Assembly: GCF_023476645.1 (NCBI RefSeq)
Contig: NZ_JAMCOJ010000005.1
Location: 62,001-126,000, forward strand
DNA from: Cellulophaga sp. 20_2_10
GTDB lineage: Bacteria; Bacteroidota; Bacteroidia; Flavobacteriales; Flavobacteriaceae
DNA length: 64,000 bases
Direction: 5' to 3'
Position numbers and translations under genes: made by a program. The notes under the pieces are model-generated. The model had not been told where the DNA came from. It worked only from the letters and a program-made list of their open reading frames with translations, and ran no database searches. Of this stretch, positions 44,617 to 53,290 are shown in pieces. Within the stretch, counting starts at the first letter, position 1. Each line of letters begins with the position of its first letter.

Positions 44617-47046
44617 TTATTCTGCTCGTAAACTTTTAACGGGATTTGTTATTGCTGCTTTTATACTTTGATAGCTTACAGTGACAACAGATATTGCAAG
44701 TACCAAAAATGCTATATAAACAAAAGACCAACCGTTTATTTCTATTCGGTATGAAAAATCTTCTAACCACTTTGTCATTACAAACCAAGCCAATGGTATA
44801 GCTATTACTATAGACACTACTACTAACTTTAAAAAGTCTAATGTTAACTTGTAAACAATGTTGCCAATACTTGCTCCTAGAACCTTGCGCACTCCTATTT
44901 CTTTTATTCTTTTTTCTGCATTAAAGGTTGCCAAACCAAACAGGCCTAGACAAGCTATTAAGATGGATAAAATTGTAAATGCAATAAATATTTTTCCCAA
45001 ACGCTCTTCTGCTTGGTATACATCATTAAAAGAATCATCTAAAAAATAGTAATTAAACGGTTGTCCAGAAGCAACGTTTCCCCAAAGTCCTTGAATACTT
45101 GCAATAGATTTTGCAAAATCTCCCTGACTTAATTTTACCACTAATTTACTGCTTACTCTACGGCTTAATCTAAAACTTACCGGATCTATAGCATTACGTA
45201 ATGTAGAGATATGAAAATCTTTAACTACACCAATAACTTTATATTCAATTTTATCACCGTCGTCTACCAATGTCATTCCTAAAGCATCCGTAGGGTTAAT
45301 TCCTAATCTAGACAAAGCCGTTTCGTTTACAATAATAGCAGTAGAATCTGTTTTATACTTTGTATCAAAATCTCTTCCGGCTAAAATATTTAAACTTAAA
45401 GTTGATACATAATCTTCATCTACATCCCATTTTTGCATTTGTACCACAGCATCTTCAACAGCTCTTCCTTTTACTGTAAAAGATTGATCTGTTCTGTTAG
45501 ATGGTGTTGGCAAAAAACTAGTAAGTGACACACTTTTTACACTCGCTAATTTCTCTATTTCTTGCTTAAACGATGCTACTTGGTCTCCCGCAGCATAAAC
45601 ATCATCTAAAACCAAAACCTGCTCTTTGGTGTAACCAATATCTTTACCTTTTATATATTGTAGTTGCTGAAAAACCACTAATGTACTCCCCATTAAAAAC
45701 ACAGAAATTGCAAATTGAAAAACCACTAATCCGTTTCTTATTTTTCCTCCGCCTGCGCTAGATTTTCCACCCCCTTTTAAAACCATTACTGGTTTAAATT
45801 TTGACATAAAAAATGCAGGATAAATACCAGAAAGCAAGCCCAAAATTAAAGCAAAACCTAAAAGAGCTAACCAAAAAAGTGGATTTAAAAACGGAATCTC
45901 TAATGATTTATCTGCTAAATCATTAAATGAAGGTAAAATTAAAAATGCTACAAAAACTGCAAAAACTAATGCAATTAATGATACCAATCCTGACTCTATT
46001 AAAAACTGTTTTATTAAGTCTGACTTAGAAGAGCCTAGTGTTTTACGGACACCTACTTCTTTTGCTCTTTTTAAGGATTGCGCCGTAGAAAGATTCATAA
46101 AATTTACACAAGCTAACACTACTAAAAACAACCCTATAAAAGATAAAATATAGATGTTTTGTATGTTGTTATTCTGATTTAGTTCTGCAATACGGTCTGA
46201 GTGTAAATGTATTTTACGAAGCGGCATGGCACTAAAAACATAAAAGTTTCCGTCCCTTATAAAACTCTCCACCGTCATTGTTGGAGCAAATGTTTTTTGC
46301 GCGTAAGGAGCAACGTAGTTTATAAATATATTTTGTAGTCTTTTATTAAAGTCCTTTATATTGGTGTTAGAGTTTAATTTTACAAATGTGCTAAAGTTAT
46401 TACTTCCCCAAGTAACTTCTTTTGCATTTGGGTTACTAGCCATAGACATTAGCATGTTATAATCTCTTAAAAAAGAATTCTTAGGAAAATCTTCTATAAC
46501 CCCAGTTACTGTATATACCTCATCATTGTCTAAAATTACTTGTTTACCAACAACGTCTTCTTCTGTAAATAGCGTTTTTGCTTCTGACCTGCTGAGTATT
46601 AAAGTATTTGGCTCTAGTAATGCTGTTTCTTTTGTGCCTTGTAACAATTCTAAACCAAACATTTTAAAAAAAGATGGGTCTGCATAAGCGTTTCCATTAA
46701 CCTTTACATTTTTATCAGAATTTGTTTGGCGTACTAACATACCGCCCCAACCTCTTAATCTTGTTGTAAGTTGTACTTCTGAGTATTCACTTTCTAAAAC
46801 CGAAGCCATTGGTGGTGTAACAACAGCTAAATTATTAGCCTGTGTTCCAAACTTAATATCTACATTAATTCTGTGAATTAATTCTTCATCAGTAAACATT
46901 TTATCATAGCTAAGTTCATCATAAATATATAATGAAATTAACAACGCACCTGCAACACCTATAGCTAAACCAAATACATTTAAAAAAGTAAAAAACAGAT
47001 TGTTCTTTAAATTACGCCACGCTATTTTTAGTTGATTTTTAAACAT
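44617..47046 (-). CDS. FtsX/MacB-type ABC permease (809 aa)
   Basis: 809 residues from ATG 47046. A longer frame adds 23 residues that run into the promoter and lack family resemblance. Layout as in its paralogues: helix about 20-42, MacB_PCD, first FtsX block RAKEVGVRKTLGSSKSDL (about 336), second periplasmic domain, second block RIKEIGVRKVLGAS (about 717), tail NPVKSLRAE. It is the first gene after a promoter region (47086-47214) that shares its upstream element with the TolC promoter, so this gene heads the second permease unit. Confidence 0.9.
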   Translation of the reverse strand: MFKNQLKIAWRNLKNNLFFTFLNVFGLAIGVAGALLISLYIYDELSYDKMFTDEELIHRINVDIKFGTQANNLAVVTPPMASVLESEYSEVQLTTRLRGWGGMLVRQTNSDKNVKVNGNAYADPSFFKMFGLELLQGTKETALLEPNTLILSRSEAKTLFTEEDVVGKQVILDNDEVYTVTGVIEDFPKNSFLRDYNMLMSMASNPNAKEVTWGSNNFSTFVKLNSNTNIKDFNKRLQNIFINYVAPYAQKTFAPTMTVESFIRDGNFYVFSAMPLRKIHLHSDRIAELNQNNNIQNIYILSFIGLFLVVLACVNFMNLSTAQSLKRAKEVGVRKTLGSSKSDLIKQFLIESGLVSLIALVFAVFVAFLILPSFNDLADKSLEIPFLNPLFWLALLGFALILGLLSGIYPAFFMSKFKPVMVLKGGGKSSAGGGKIRNGLVVFQFAISVFLMGSTLVVFQQLQYIKGKDIGYTKEQVLVLDDVYAAGDQVASFKQEIEKLASVKSVSLTSFLPTPSNRTDQSFTVKGRAVEDAVVQMQKWDVDEDYVSTLSLNILAGRDFDTKYKTDSTAIIVNETALSRLGINPTDALGMTLVDDGDKIEYKVIGVVKDFHISTLRNAIDPVSFRLSRRVSSKLVVKLSQGDFAKSIASIQGLWGNVASGQPFNYYFLDDSFNDVYQAEERLGKIFIAFTILSILIACLGLFGLATFNAEKRIKEIGVRKVLGASIGNIVYKLTLDFLKLVVVSIVIAIPLAWFVMTKWLEDFSYRIEINGWSFVYIAFLVLAISVVTVSYQSIKAAITNPVKSLRAE

Positions 47047-47085
47047 GATTTTAATTTTAACTGATGAATTACTCCCTAAGGATGC

Positions 47086-47111
47086 CAAGTGTATTTCTAT
47101 TTCTGTGCCAA
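47086..47111 (-). promoter_or_regulatory. Sigma-54-like promoter for the second permease unit
   Basis: On the minus strand TTGGCAC (TGGCAC at 47110-47105) is followed by N5 and TAGA in place of TTGC, so the -24 half is perfect and the -12 half degenerate (only G kept). TSS would fall near 47085, 39 bp before the start codon. An alternative reading is TTG-N15-TACACTTG, one base off the housekeeping -7 box with a short spacer. Confidence 0.5.
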
Positions 47112-47170
47112 ACAATTAAGTAACTGCCAATCAGAACCTTAACAGAACATAAATAACCTAAATCACATTT

Positions 47171-47214
47171 AATTGTAAAATATTTTTACACAAAGTGTCA
47201 ATTATTTAGACGCT
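47171..47214 (-). promoter_or_regulatory. Upstream element shared with the TolC promoter (copy B)
   Basis: Contains TTGTAAAATAT, then TTTTACA, then TGTCAAT. Aligned without gaps to 53177-53221 it matches 33 of 45 positions, 26 of the first 32. Its near edge is 61 bp from the TGGCAC at 47110, the same distance as in the other copy. Probable binding site of the sigma-54 activator encoded at 53291. Confidence 0.65.
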
Positions 47215-47225
47215 AAAAAAAAGAA

Positions 47226-49583
47226 CTACTCTGTTCGCAAGCTTTTAACAGGGTTGGTTATTGCTGCTTTTATGGCCTGAAAACTTACCGTTAACAATGC
47301 AATTGTTATTGCTCCTATACCCGCAAGCGCAAACATCCACCATTGCATATTTATACGATAAGCATAGTCTTGCAACCAACTAGACATTGCCCACCAAGCT
47401 AATGGTATTGCTATAGCTATAGATACTATTACAAGTTTTAAAAAGTCTTTAGATAATAAGTTTACAATGTTTACCACGCTTGCGCCTAAAACTTTACGCA
47501 CGCCTATTTCTTTACTTCTTTGTTCTGATGTGTATGCGGCTAAACCAAACAAACCTAAGCAAGAGATAAGTATTGCTAGTAAGGCAAATATTTGCGATAG
47601 TCTACCCACTAACATTTCACTTTTAAATTTTTGATTAAAAGCATCATCAACAAACTCATACTCAAACGGAAAAGCTGGGTTATGTTTTTGCATTATACCA
47701 GCCATACCTGCAAGTGTATTTTTTATGTCTGTATTATTAGCAATACGTGCATACATATACCTTGCTTCACTAGGTGCATTTAAAAATATAACCGGATCAC
47801 TTTTACCATACATATCGCCATATAAAAAGTCTTTAACCACCCCAACAACCTTGTATTTATCGTCTCCAAAATAAATGCTTTTACCAACTGCAGAAACAGG
47901 ATCTATGAGCTTAGCAAACGACTCTGTTATTATAAAATTTACACTGTCTAATTCTGGTTTCTGTTTAAAATTTCTACCATCTATAACATCCATACCTGCC
48001 GTAGCAAGAAAATCTGAATTTATGTACCTAAAAGAAATAAGCATTTCACTATTTGCTTCTGCCATACCAGACCAAGTTGCTCCAGAACCATTATTACCAA
48101 TAGATAGTGTGTTATAGCTATTTAAACCAACATTATCTACCATACCCGTGGCTAACATATCTTGTTTAATTGCAGTGTAGTTTTTAACAACATCTCCTCT
48201 AACATTCATTGTTACAAGATTGGTTTTATTATACCCTAACTGTCTGTTTTTTACGTGTTGTACCTGCTTATACACCACTATAGTACTTATAATTAGTATT
48301 ATTGATGCTGCAAACTGTGTTACAACCAATCCTTTTCTTATAAATATTGATCCTTTTTGATTGCTACTAATTCCTTTTAAAACAGTTACAGGTAAAAATG
48401 AAGACAAGTAAAATGCCGGGTAACAACCTGCAAAAACACCACAAAAAAGTGTAATTCCCACTAATACGAGCCAATGCATTGGGTTGGCTACTCCCATAAT
48501 TAATTGTTTTTCTATGACAATGTTAAATTGTGGCAACAATAAAAACACAAGCAAAATACTAACCAAAGTAGCTATAGTAGCAATAACCAAAGACTCTGTT
48601 ATAAACTGAAAAATTAAACGTTTACGACCTGCTCCTAACACTTTACGCACACCAACCTCATTGGCTCTTTTAGCGCTACGTGCGGTAGAGAGATTCATAA
48701 AATTTATACAGGCAATTACTAAAATAATCCAAGCAATTACAGAGAATAAATTAACGTATGTTATTCTACCACCAACTTGTACTCCTCCCTCAAAATTATC
48801 GCGCAAACGCCAATCTAGCATACTATGCATAAAAGCATACGTATCACTATCTTCTGTTTTGGTTTGCAAAAACTTTTTTACGGTAGTATTTACGACTGCT
48901 GCATTTGCTTTTTTATCTAATTGTATATAGGTATCTACTGAGTTATTTCCCCAAGTTTGTAAATTATCGTTATCTTTTGCATAAGGCTCAAAAGGTGCCA
49001 GCCAATTAAATTTTAAAGTAACATTTTCTGGGAAATCTGCTACTACTGCTGTTACGGTATACGTTTTTGTATTGTCTATTTTTAAAACTCTACCTACAGC
49101 GTTATTACCAGCTCCAAATAGCTGAGATGCTGTTTGGTTGGTTAGCACAATAGCATCTGTACTACTAAAGGCTGTGTCTGCATTACCTTGTATAAAATTT
49201 AAGCTAAAAATGTCTATAAAATCTGGATCTGCGTAATACCCTTTTTTATAAAAAGAGGCATCATCTAATGTAAAAAGATGTTCTTCATCTCTAACTCTTG
49301 TTGCATTTACTATGCCTGGTACTTCTTTTTTTAAAGCTTCTGCCAAAGGCCCTGGAGTAGAAGTAAACGTACGCCACTCACCATTATACTGTTGGTTTGT
49401 TGGCAAATAGTACACCTGTTCTTTATTTGGGAAAATTGCATCGTAGTTTACCTCATCTTCTACCCATAAAAAAATAAGACTAGCACAGGTTATACCCATT
49501 GCCAACCCAAATATGTTGAGAAAACTATAGCCTTTATTTTTTAATAGACTCCTAAATGCAATTTTAAAATAATTTTTGAACAT
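47226..49583 (-). CDS. FtsX/MacB-type ABC permease (785 aa)
   Basis: 785 residues with the same duplicated plan: helix about 19-40, MacB_PCD, FtsX block RANEVGVRKVLGAGRKRL (about 305), second periplasmic domain, RSKEIGVRKVLGAS (about 692), tail NPVKSLRTE. It follows the MacB-type ATPase with a 64-bp gap that contains clustered TGATTGAT repeats. It probably forms the core transporter with that ATPase, the HlyD-type adaptor and the TolC-like channel encoded upstream. No hairpin terminator is seen after it, so transcription may run into the second permease unit. Confidence 0.92.
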   Translation of the reverse strand: MFKNYFKIAFRSLLKNKGYSFLNIFGLAMGITCASLIFLWVEDEVNYDAIFPNKEQVYYLPTNQQYNGEWRTFTSTPGPLAEALKKEVPGIVNATRVRDEEHLFTLDDASFYKKGYYADPDFIDIFSLNFIQGNADTAFSSTDAIVLTNQTASQLFGAGNNAVGRVLKIDNTKTYTVTAVVADFPENVTLKFNWLAPFEPYAKDNDNLQTWGNNSVDTYIQLDKKANAAVVNTTVKKFLQTKTEDSDTYAFMHSMLDWRLRDNFEGGVQVGGRITYVNLFSVIAWIILVIACINFMNLSTARSAKRANEVGVRKVLGAGRKRLIFQFITESLVIATIATLVSILLVFLLLPQFNIVIEKQLIMGVANPMHWLVLVGITLFCGVFAGCYPAFYLSSFLPVTVLKGISSNQKGSIFIRKGLVVTQFAASIILIISTIVVYKQVQHVKNRQLGYNKTNLVTMNVRGDVVKNYTAIKQDMLATGMVDNVGLNSYNTLSIGNNGSGATWSGMAEANSEMLISFRYINSDFLATAGMDVIDGRNFKQKPELDSVNFIITESFAKLIDPVSAVGKSIYFGDDKYKVVGVVKDFLYGDMYGKSDPVIFLNAPSEARYMYARIANNTDIKNTLAGMAGIMQKHNPAFPFEYEFVDDAFNQKFKSEMLVGRLSQIFALLAILISCLGLFGLAAYTSEQRSKEIGVRKVLGASVVNIVNLLSKDFLKLVIVSIAIAIPLAWWAMSSWLQDYAYRINMQWWMFALAGIGAITIALLTVSFQAIKAAITNPVKSLRTE

Positions 49584-49596
49584 GGTGATTGGCTAT

Positions 49597-49645
49597 TTTA
49601 ATTGATTGATAGATTGATTGATGGTTTTGATTGATGATGAACTCT
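49597..49645. repeat. Clustered TGAT tetranucleotide repeats in the ATPase-permease gap
   Basis: The plus strand reads several TGATTGAT units here (for example AATTGATTGATAGATTGATT and TTTTGATTGATGATGA). On the coding strand this is an AATC-rich leader directly before the permease ATG. Similar shorter runs precede the ATPase start (50348-50361) and the GIN gene (44604-44611). Confidence 0.55.
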
Positions 49646-49647
49646 TA

Positions 49648-50346
49648 CTATTTTACTACTGCTTCAAAAGGTTTGTTATGACTTTCTGTTACTATTTGGC
49701 CATCAAAAAGATTTACGACTCTGTGTGCATAATGCGAGTCTCTATCTGAGTGCGTTACCATTACTATAGTTGTACCTTCTTGGTTTAGCTCGGTTAACAG
49801 GTTCATTACTTCTATACCGTTTTTAGAGTCTAAGTTACCTGTTGGCTCATCTGCTAGTATTAATTTTGGATTTGTAACTACTGCTCTGGCAATGGCTACA
49901 CGTTGTTGCTGACCACCAGATAATTGCTGTGGAAAATGCTTTTGTCTGTGTGCAATTTTCATACGTTCTAAAACAGCCATTACTTTTTGTTTGCGCTCTG
50001 CTTTGTTCATTTTTAAATAGATTAATGGCAGCTCTACGTTTTCAAAAACGGTAAGCTCGTCTATTAAATTAAAGCTCTGAAAAACAAACCCTAAATTACC
50101 TTTACGCAAACCTGTACGCTGGTTTTCTTTTAAACCTCCTACTTCATGACCTGCAAATTGATAACTGCCTTCTGATGGATTGTCTAACATTCCTATAATA
50201 TTTAGTAAGGTAGATTTACCACAACCTGATGGCCCCATTATGGCTACAAACTCGCCTTCGCCAACATTTAGGTTTACACTGTTTAGCGCCAAAGTTTCTA
50301 CTTCTTCGGTTCTAAAGCTTTTTTTAAGGTCTTTTATTTGTATCAT
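49648..50346 (-). CDS. ABC transporter ATP-binding protein, MacB type
   Basis: 232 residues from ATG 50346. The open frame continues 38 codons upstream, but that part covers the 82-bp repeat and has no family resemblance. Walker A GPSGCGKST (about residue 41), Q-loop FVFQSFNLI, signature LSGGQQQRVAIARAV, Walker B LILADEPTGNLDSKNG and switch His in VTHSD are all standard. With the following permease it forms a MacB-like exporter. It lies after the adaptor gene in the order tolC-hlyD-ATPase-permease. Confidence 0.94.
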   Translation of the reverse strand: MIQIKDLKKSFRTEEVETLALNSVNLNVGEGEFVAIMGPSGCGKSTLLNIIGMLDNPSEGSYQFAGHEVGGLKENQRTGLRKGNLGFVFQSFNLIDELTVFENVELPLIYLKMNKAERKQKVMAVLERMKIAHRQKHFPQQLSGGQQQRVAIARAVVTNPKLILADEPTGNLDSKNGIEVMNLLTELNQEGTTIVMVTHSDRDSHYAHRVVNLFDGQIVTESHNKPFEAVVK

Positions 50347-50380
50347 TTTGTTGATTGATTTTTTTAATGTGATTATATCT

Positions 50381-50462
50381 TGTGTTAGGGATTGTAGTGT
50401 AAATCCTTTTTTATTTTTCTTAAAAAAGATTGAAACGTAAAGCCCGCCCGTAGGGAACACCC
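50381..50462 (-). repeat. 82-bp intergenic repeat, copy 1
   Basis: Matches 59711-59792 over 82 bases with 9 differences and no gaps. Inside it, a unit of the form GATTG-A--G-AAA-CC occurs twice in the same orientation, separated by a T-rich/A-rich hairpin (TTTTTTA...TAAAAAA). It ends on the hlyD stop codon and starts 34 bp before the ATPase ATG, so it lies inside a transcribed operon. Confidence 0.85.
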
Positions 50463-51712
50463 TATTTTAAAACTATTTTTTCTGCTTCTCCAAAACTATC
50501 GTAATTAGAGGTAATTACATTTTCGCCGGCTTGCAAACCTTCTAAAACCTCGTAATGTTTAGAGTTTTGCTTGCCTATTCTTATGTTTCGTTTTAGTGCT
50601 TCGCCACCATCTGGGTTTACTACAAAAATCCACTGGCCTCCTGTGCTTTGAAAAAAGCTGCCTTTAGATATTAAAAGTGCATCTGAAGAGGCTCCTAATT
50701 GTAGTTTTACATTAAAACTTTGACCTGCTCTTATGTTTTCTGGTTTTTCTGCAGTAAATACTAGATCTACTTTAAATTTACCACCACGAACTTCTGGATA
50801 TACTTTGCGTAAACGCAGATTATACGTTTTTCCATTACGCTCAAAAGAGGCATTTAAATCTCTTTTTACACGGTCTATATAGTGTTCATCTATCTCGGCT
50901 TCTATTTTATAATCTGTTAGCACATTTATTTGTCCTATACGCTGACCTTGGTTTATGCTTTGGCCAATTTCGGCATCTAAAAACCCTAATTGACCATCTG
51001 CAGGCGCACGCACATTTAAGTGGTCTAGACGCTCGTAAACCATAGATAATGTCTTTTGCATTCTGTTTAAATCTGTATCTAAACCGGCTAATGATGTGTT
51101 ACGCATTTTATCATCTTGTTCTGTCTGTATTTTTACAATATCATGCTGTTTTAAAGATAGCTCGTAGTTTTCTTTTGCTGTTAAAAAGGCTTCTTTAGAG
51201 ATTAACCCGTCATTGTAAAGCTCTTGGTTTTGTTGGTAATTACGCTTTAAACGGGTTAACTCATAAGATGTGGTTGCTAAAGATTTACGGCCTTCTACTT
51301 GTCTAGAGTCAAAGGTTAGTTTGGTAGACCTTAAATCGTTTTGTTTTAGCGCTAGGTTACTCTCGCTTGCTAAAATTTGTTCGTATAAATTGCTGTTTTC
51401 TAGCTTTAGAATAATGTCGCCCTTTTTTACCATTGCGCCTTCTTCTATCAATTTCTCGGTTACTCTACCGCCTTCATAAGCATCCATATAAATAGTTGCT
51501 ATTGGCGCTGCGCTACCGTTAATTGTAATGTAATCGTCGAACTTACCTTGAGTAACTTCTGCTATAGATAATTTATCTTTCTCTGTCCTAAAAGTAGCTA
51601 CAGAATTGCTCCAAATTATTTTGTAGGCTGCAAAAGCAACTACTAGTCCAATTGCAATATATGCATAGTGCTTTGGGCGTAATCCTTTTTTCTTTTCTAA
51701 TTGAATATCCAT
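50462..51712 (-). CDS. HlyD/MacA-type periplasmic adaptor
   Basis: 416 residues. An N-terminal membrane anchor (about 15-33, HYAYIAIGLVVAFAAYKII) leads to a first beta-barrel/lipoyl half (AAPIATIYMDAYEGGRVTEK), then a long alpha-helical hairpin (about 110-225), the second lipoyl half (LNVRAPADGQLGFLDAEIGQ) and the C-terminal membrane-proximal domain ending EAEKIVLK. Such adaptors bridge the inner-membrane ABC transporter and outer-membrane TolC. It starts 14 bp after the tolC-like stop, so they are one transcript. Confidence 0.92.
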   Translation of the reverse strand: MDIQLEKKKGLRPKHYAYIAIGLVVAFAAYKIIWSNSVATFRTEKDKLSIAEVTQGKFDDYITINGSAAPIATIYMDAYEGGRVTEKLIEEGAMVKKGDIILKLENSNLYEQILASESNLALKQNDLRSTKLTFDSRQVEGRKSLATTSYELTRLKRNYQQNQELYNDGLISKEAFLTAKENYELSLKQHDIVKIQTEQDDKMRNTSLAGLDTDLNRMQKTLSMVYERLDHLNVRAPADGQLGFLDAEIGQSINQGQRIGQINVLTDYKIEAEIDEHYIDRVKRDLNASFERNGKTYNLRLRKVYPEVRGGKFKVDLVFTAEKPENIRAGQSFNVKLQLGASSDALLISKGSFFQSTGGQWIFVVNPDGGEALKRNIRIGKQNSKHYEVLEGLQAGENVITSNYDSFGEAEKIVLK

Positions 51713-51726
51713 CTATATTGTAATTG

Positions 51727-53076
51727 TTAGTTTATGGTAAATACTGGTAATCCGCGATAAAACGCCAACGTACTATGGTTCACTTTTAATCTTATTTGTA
51801 CTTGTAAATTCTCATTTTTAGCTGTGGTGTATAATACTTTTGCTTGGTACAGTTCTACAGCAGAAATCATTTCTTTCTCGTACTTTTTTTGTGAGATAGA
51901 AAAACTAAGCTCTTGTGCTTTTAGCTTTTTTATACTCTGTAAATTCTCTATTTCTAATGCATTTTTTTCTTGTACCAATTGTTGTATTAATTTGTACAAC
52001 TCTTGTTCTTGAATTTTTAAATTATTCTCTGCCTGTTGCAGTGCTATTTTCTGTTGCTTAATTTCTGACCTTCCAGACCACTTATTGCTAATTGGTATGT
52101 TCATAGAAAGACCAATAGACCTAGAGGCATTGTCTCTTATTTGATTTTTAAACGATATTATTTCTCTACTAATATCGTCTATATTAGTCTCGTAATACCC
52201 TGTGCCATACCCTGCATTTATCGTTATAGATGGGTATAAACCGCCTCTTGCAATTGCAACATCTTTTTCAGCCGCCTTTACACGCAACTGACTAGATTTT
52301 ATACTTGGTAAAAATCCTTTCGCTTTTGCGTAAACAGCATCTGACACTGTTGTATCTACTTCTTCATTTTCCTTAAAAGTTAATAGTTCTTCTTTTAGGT
52401 TTATAGTAGATACACCCTCTAAATTCATTTCCTGAATTAAATTTAGTTCTGCTGCTGCCAATTGGTTTTCTGCCTGCGTTACAGATAGTTTATCGGTTAA
52501 TAAAACAGATTCTGCTTCGTACATATCTGCCTGCGCTATTAAACCTAGCTCTAATTGTTTTTTTATAAATGCATAGTTGGTGTCTGATATACTTACTTGT
52601 TCTTTTGCTATAGCCACAGCTCCTTGAAAAAAACGAATGTCATAAAAGGCAGACATTACCCTAAATGCTAGTAAGTATTTTTGTTGTTCTGCATCTTCTT
52701 GTACTGCCTTGTAAATATATTTAGATGCCTTAATTGTGTTTATTCTTTGAAAACCTCTAAAAATATCTATAGAAGAATTTAAGCTGTAGTTATTAGAAAA
52801 GAAATCGGTGTCTATAACATTATTATTGTTTGGGTCTGTAGATCTACCATATCTAATAACATAATCTGCATACCCATTTACACTTGGCAACAAATTACGT
52901 ATTGCTTGTTTGTGCGTTTCTTTACTAGAGGCAACAGTATAAGCTTGGTTGGTTAATTCTAAGTTATGAGAAACTGCATAGTTAATACACTCGTCTAAAG
53001 ACCAACTTTGTTGTGCTTTAATAGGCAAGCTAACTAGTAGCAGCAAAAAAAGAATACGTGTTATTTTTAAGTTCAT
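51727..53076 (-). CDS. TolC-like outer-membrane efflux protein
   Basis: 449 residues from ATG 53076. The longer frame adds 34 residues that come from the promoter. A signal peptide (MNLKITRILFLLLLVSLPIKAQ) is followed by QSWSLDECINYAVSHNLEL, the start of the first OEP helix repeat, and a second repeat near residue 250 (TVSDAVYAKAKGFLPSIKSS). Long coiled-coil regions between them form the periplasmic tunnel. It trimerises in the outer membrane to give the exit duct. First gene of the export operon, facing the divergent two-component genes. Confidence 0.93.
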   Translation of the reverse strand: MNLKITRILFLLLLVSLPIKAQQSWSLDECINYAVSHNLELTNQAYTVASSKETHKQAIRNLLPSVNGYADYVIRYGRSTDPNNNNVIDTDFFSNNYSLNSSIDIFRGFQRINTIKASKYIYKAVQEDAEQQKYLLAFRVMSAFYDIRFFQGAVAIAKEQVSISDTNYAFIKKQLELGLIAQADMYEAESVLLTDKLSVTQAENQLAAAELNLIQEMNLEGVSTINLKEELLTFKENEEVDTTVSDAVYAKAKGFLPSIKSSQLRVKAAEKDVAIARGGLYPSITINAGYGTGYYETNIDDISREIISFKNQIRDNASRSIGLSMNIPISNKWSGRSEIKQQKIALQQAENNLKIQEQELYKLIQQLVQEKNALEIENLQSIKKLKAQELSFSISQKKYEKEMISAVELYQAKVLYTTAKNENLQVQIRLKVNHSTLAFYRGLPVFTIN

Positions 53077-53091
53077 AATTTTATTGTGTGC

Positions 53092-53117
53092 CAAAACTAA
53101 TACTATTGTTGTGCCAA
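53092..53117 (-). promoter_or_regulatory. Sigma-54-like promoter of the tolC-hlyD-ABC operon
   Basis: Minus strand: TTGGCAC (TGGCAC at 53116-53111), N5, then TAGT instead of TTGC. TSS would be near 53091, 15 bp before the ATG. The -24 half is perfect, the -12 half keeps only the G. A perfect TAGTTTTG housekeeping -7 box also fits at 53099-53092, but with only 15 bp to the TTG. Confidence 0.5.
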
Positions 53118-53176
53118 AAACGTATCCAACTAGAAAACAGCGCTTTAACCTCATTAAACTGAATGTACGAATATGC

Positions 53177-53221
53177 AAGTGTAAAATATATATACAAATA
53201 ATGTCAATATTTTTTACACTT
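53177..53221 (-). promoter_or_regulatory. Upstream element shared with the second permease promoter (copy A)
   Basis: 45 bp with outer perfect inverted arms AAGTGTAAAA (53177-53186) and TTTTACACTT (53212-53221), and an inner TGTA-N9-TACA. It matches 47171-47214 at 33 of 45 positions and lies 61 bp from its TGGCAC, as that copy does. It also lies 70 bp from the divergent regulator gene and could serve in autoregulation. Confidence 0.65.
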
Positions 53222-53290
53222 ATAAAATACTAAGCCATATCATTTGTAATTTTAAACTATAAATCTGTTACCAACCAAAACAATTTTGTT

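Noticed and set aside
49597-49645. TGATTGAT runs as a CRISPR-like or phase-variation array
   Set aside because: Units are 4 bp, interrupted and outside coding sequence; there are no spacers or cas genes.
49648-50460. Longer ATPase frame starting at 50460
   Set aside because: The added part translates the 82-bp repeat; family resemblance begins at ATG 50346.
35856-53076. Export locus as a lantibiotic or peptide biosynthesis cluster
   Set aside because: No precursor peptide, modification enzyme or leader peptidase is visible; permeases are of the MacB/FtsX kind, not bacteriocin ABC exporters.
53088-53093. Second TGGCAC before the TolC gene as the true -24 box
   Set aside because: The start would fall inside the TolC coding sequence, and no upstream element lies at 61 bp from it.
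51727-53178. Longer TolC-like frame starting at 53178
   Set aside because: The 34 extra residues come from the promoter region; a signal peptide begins at 53076.
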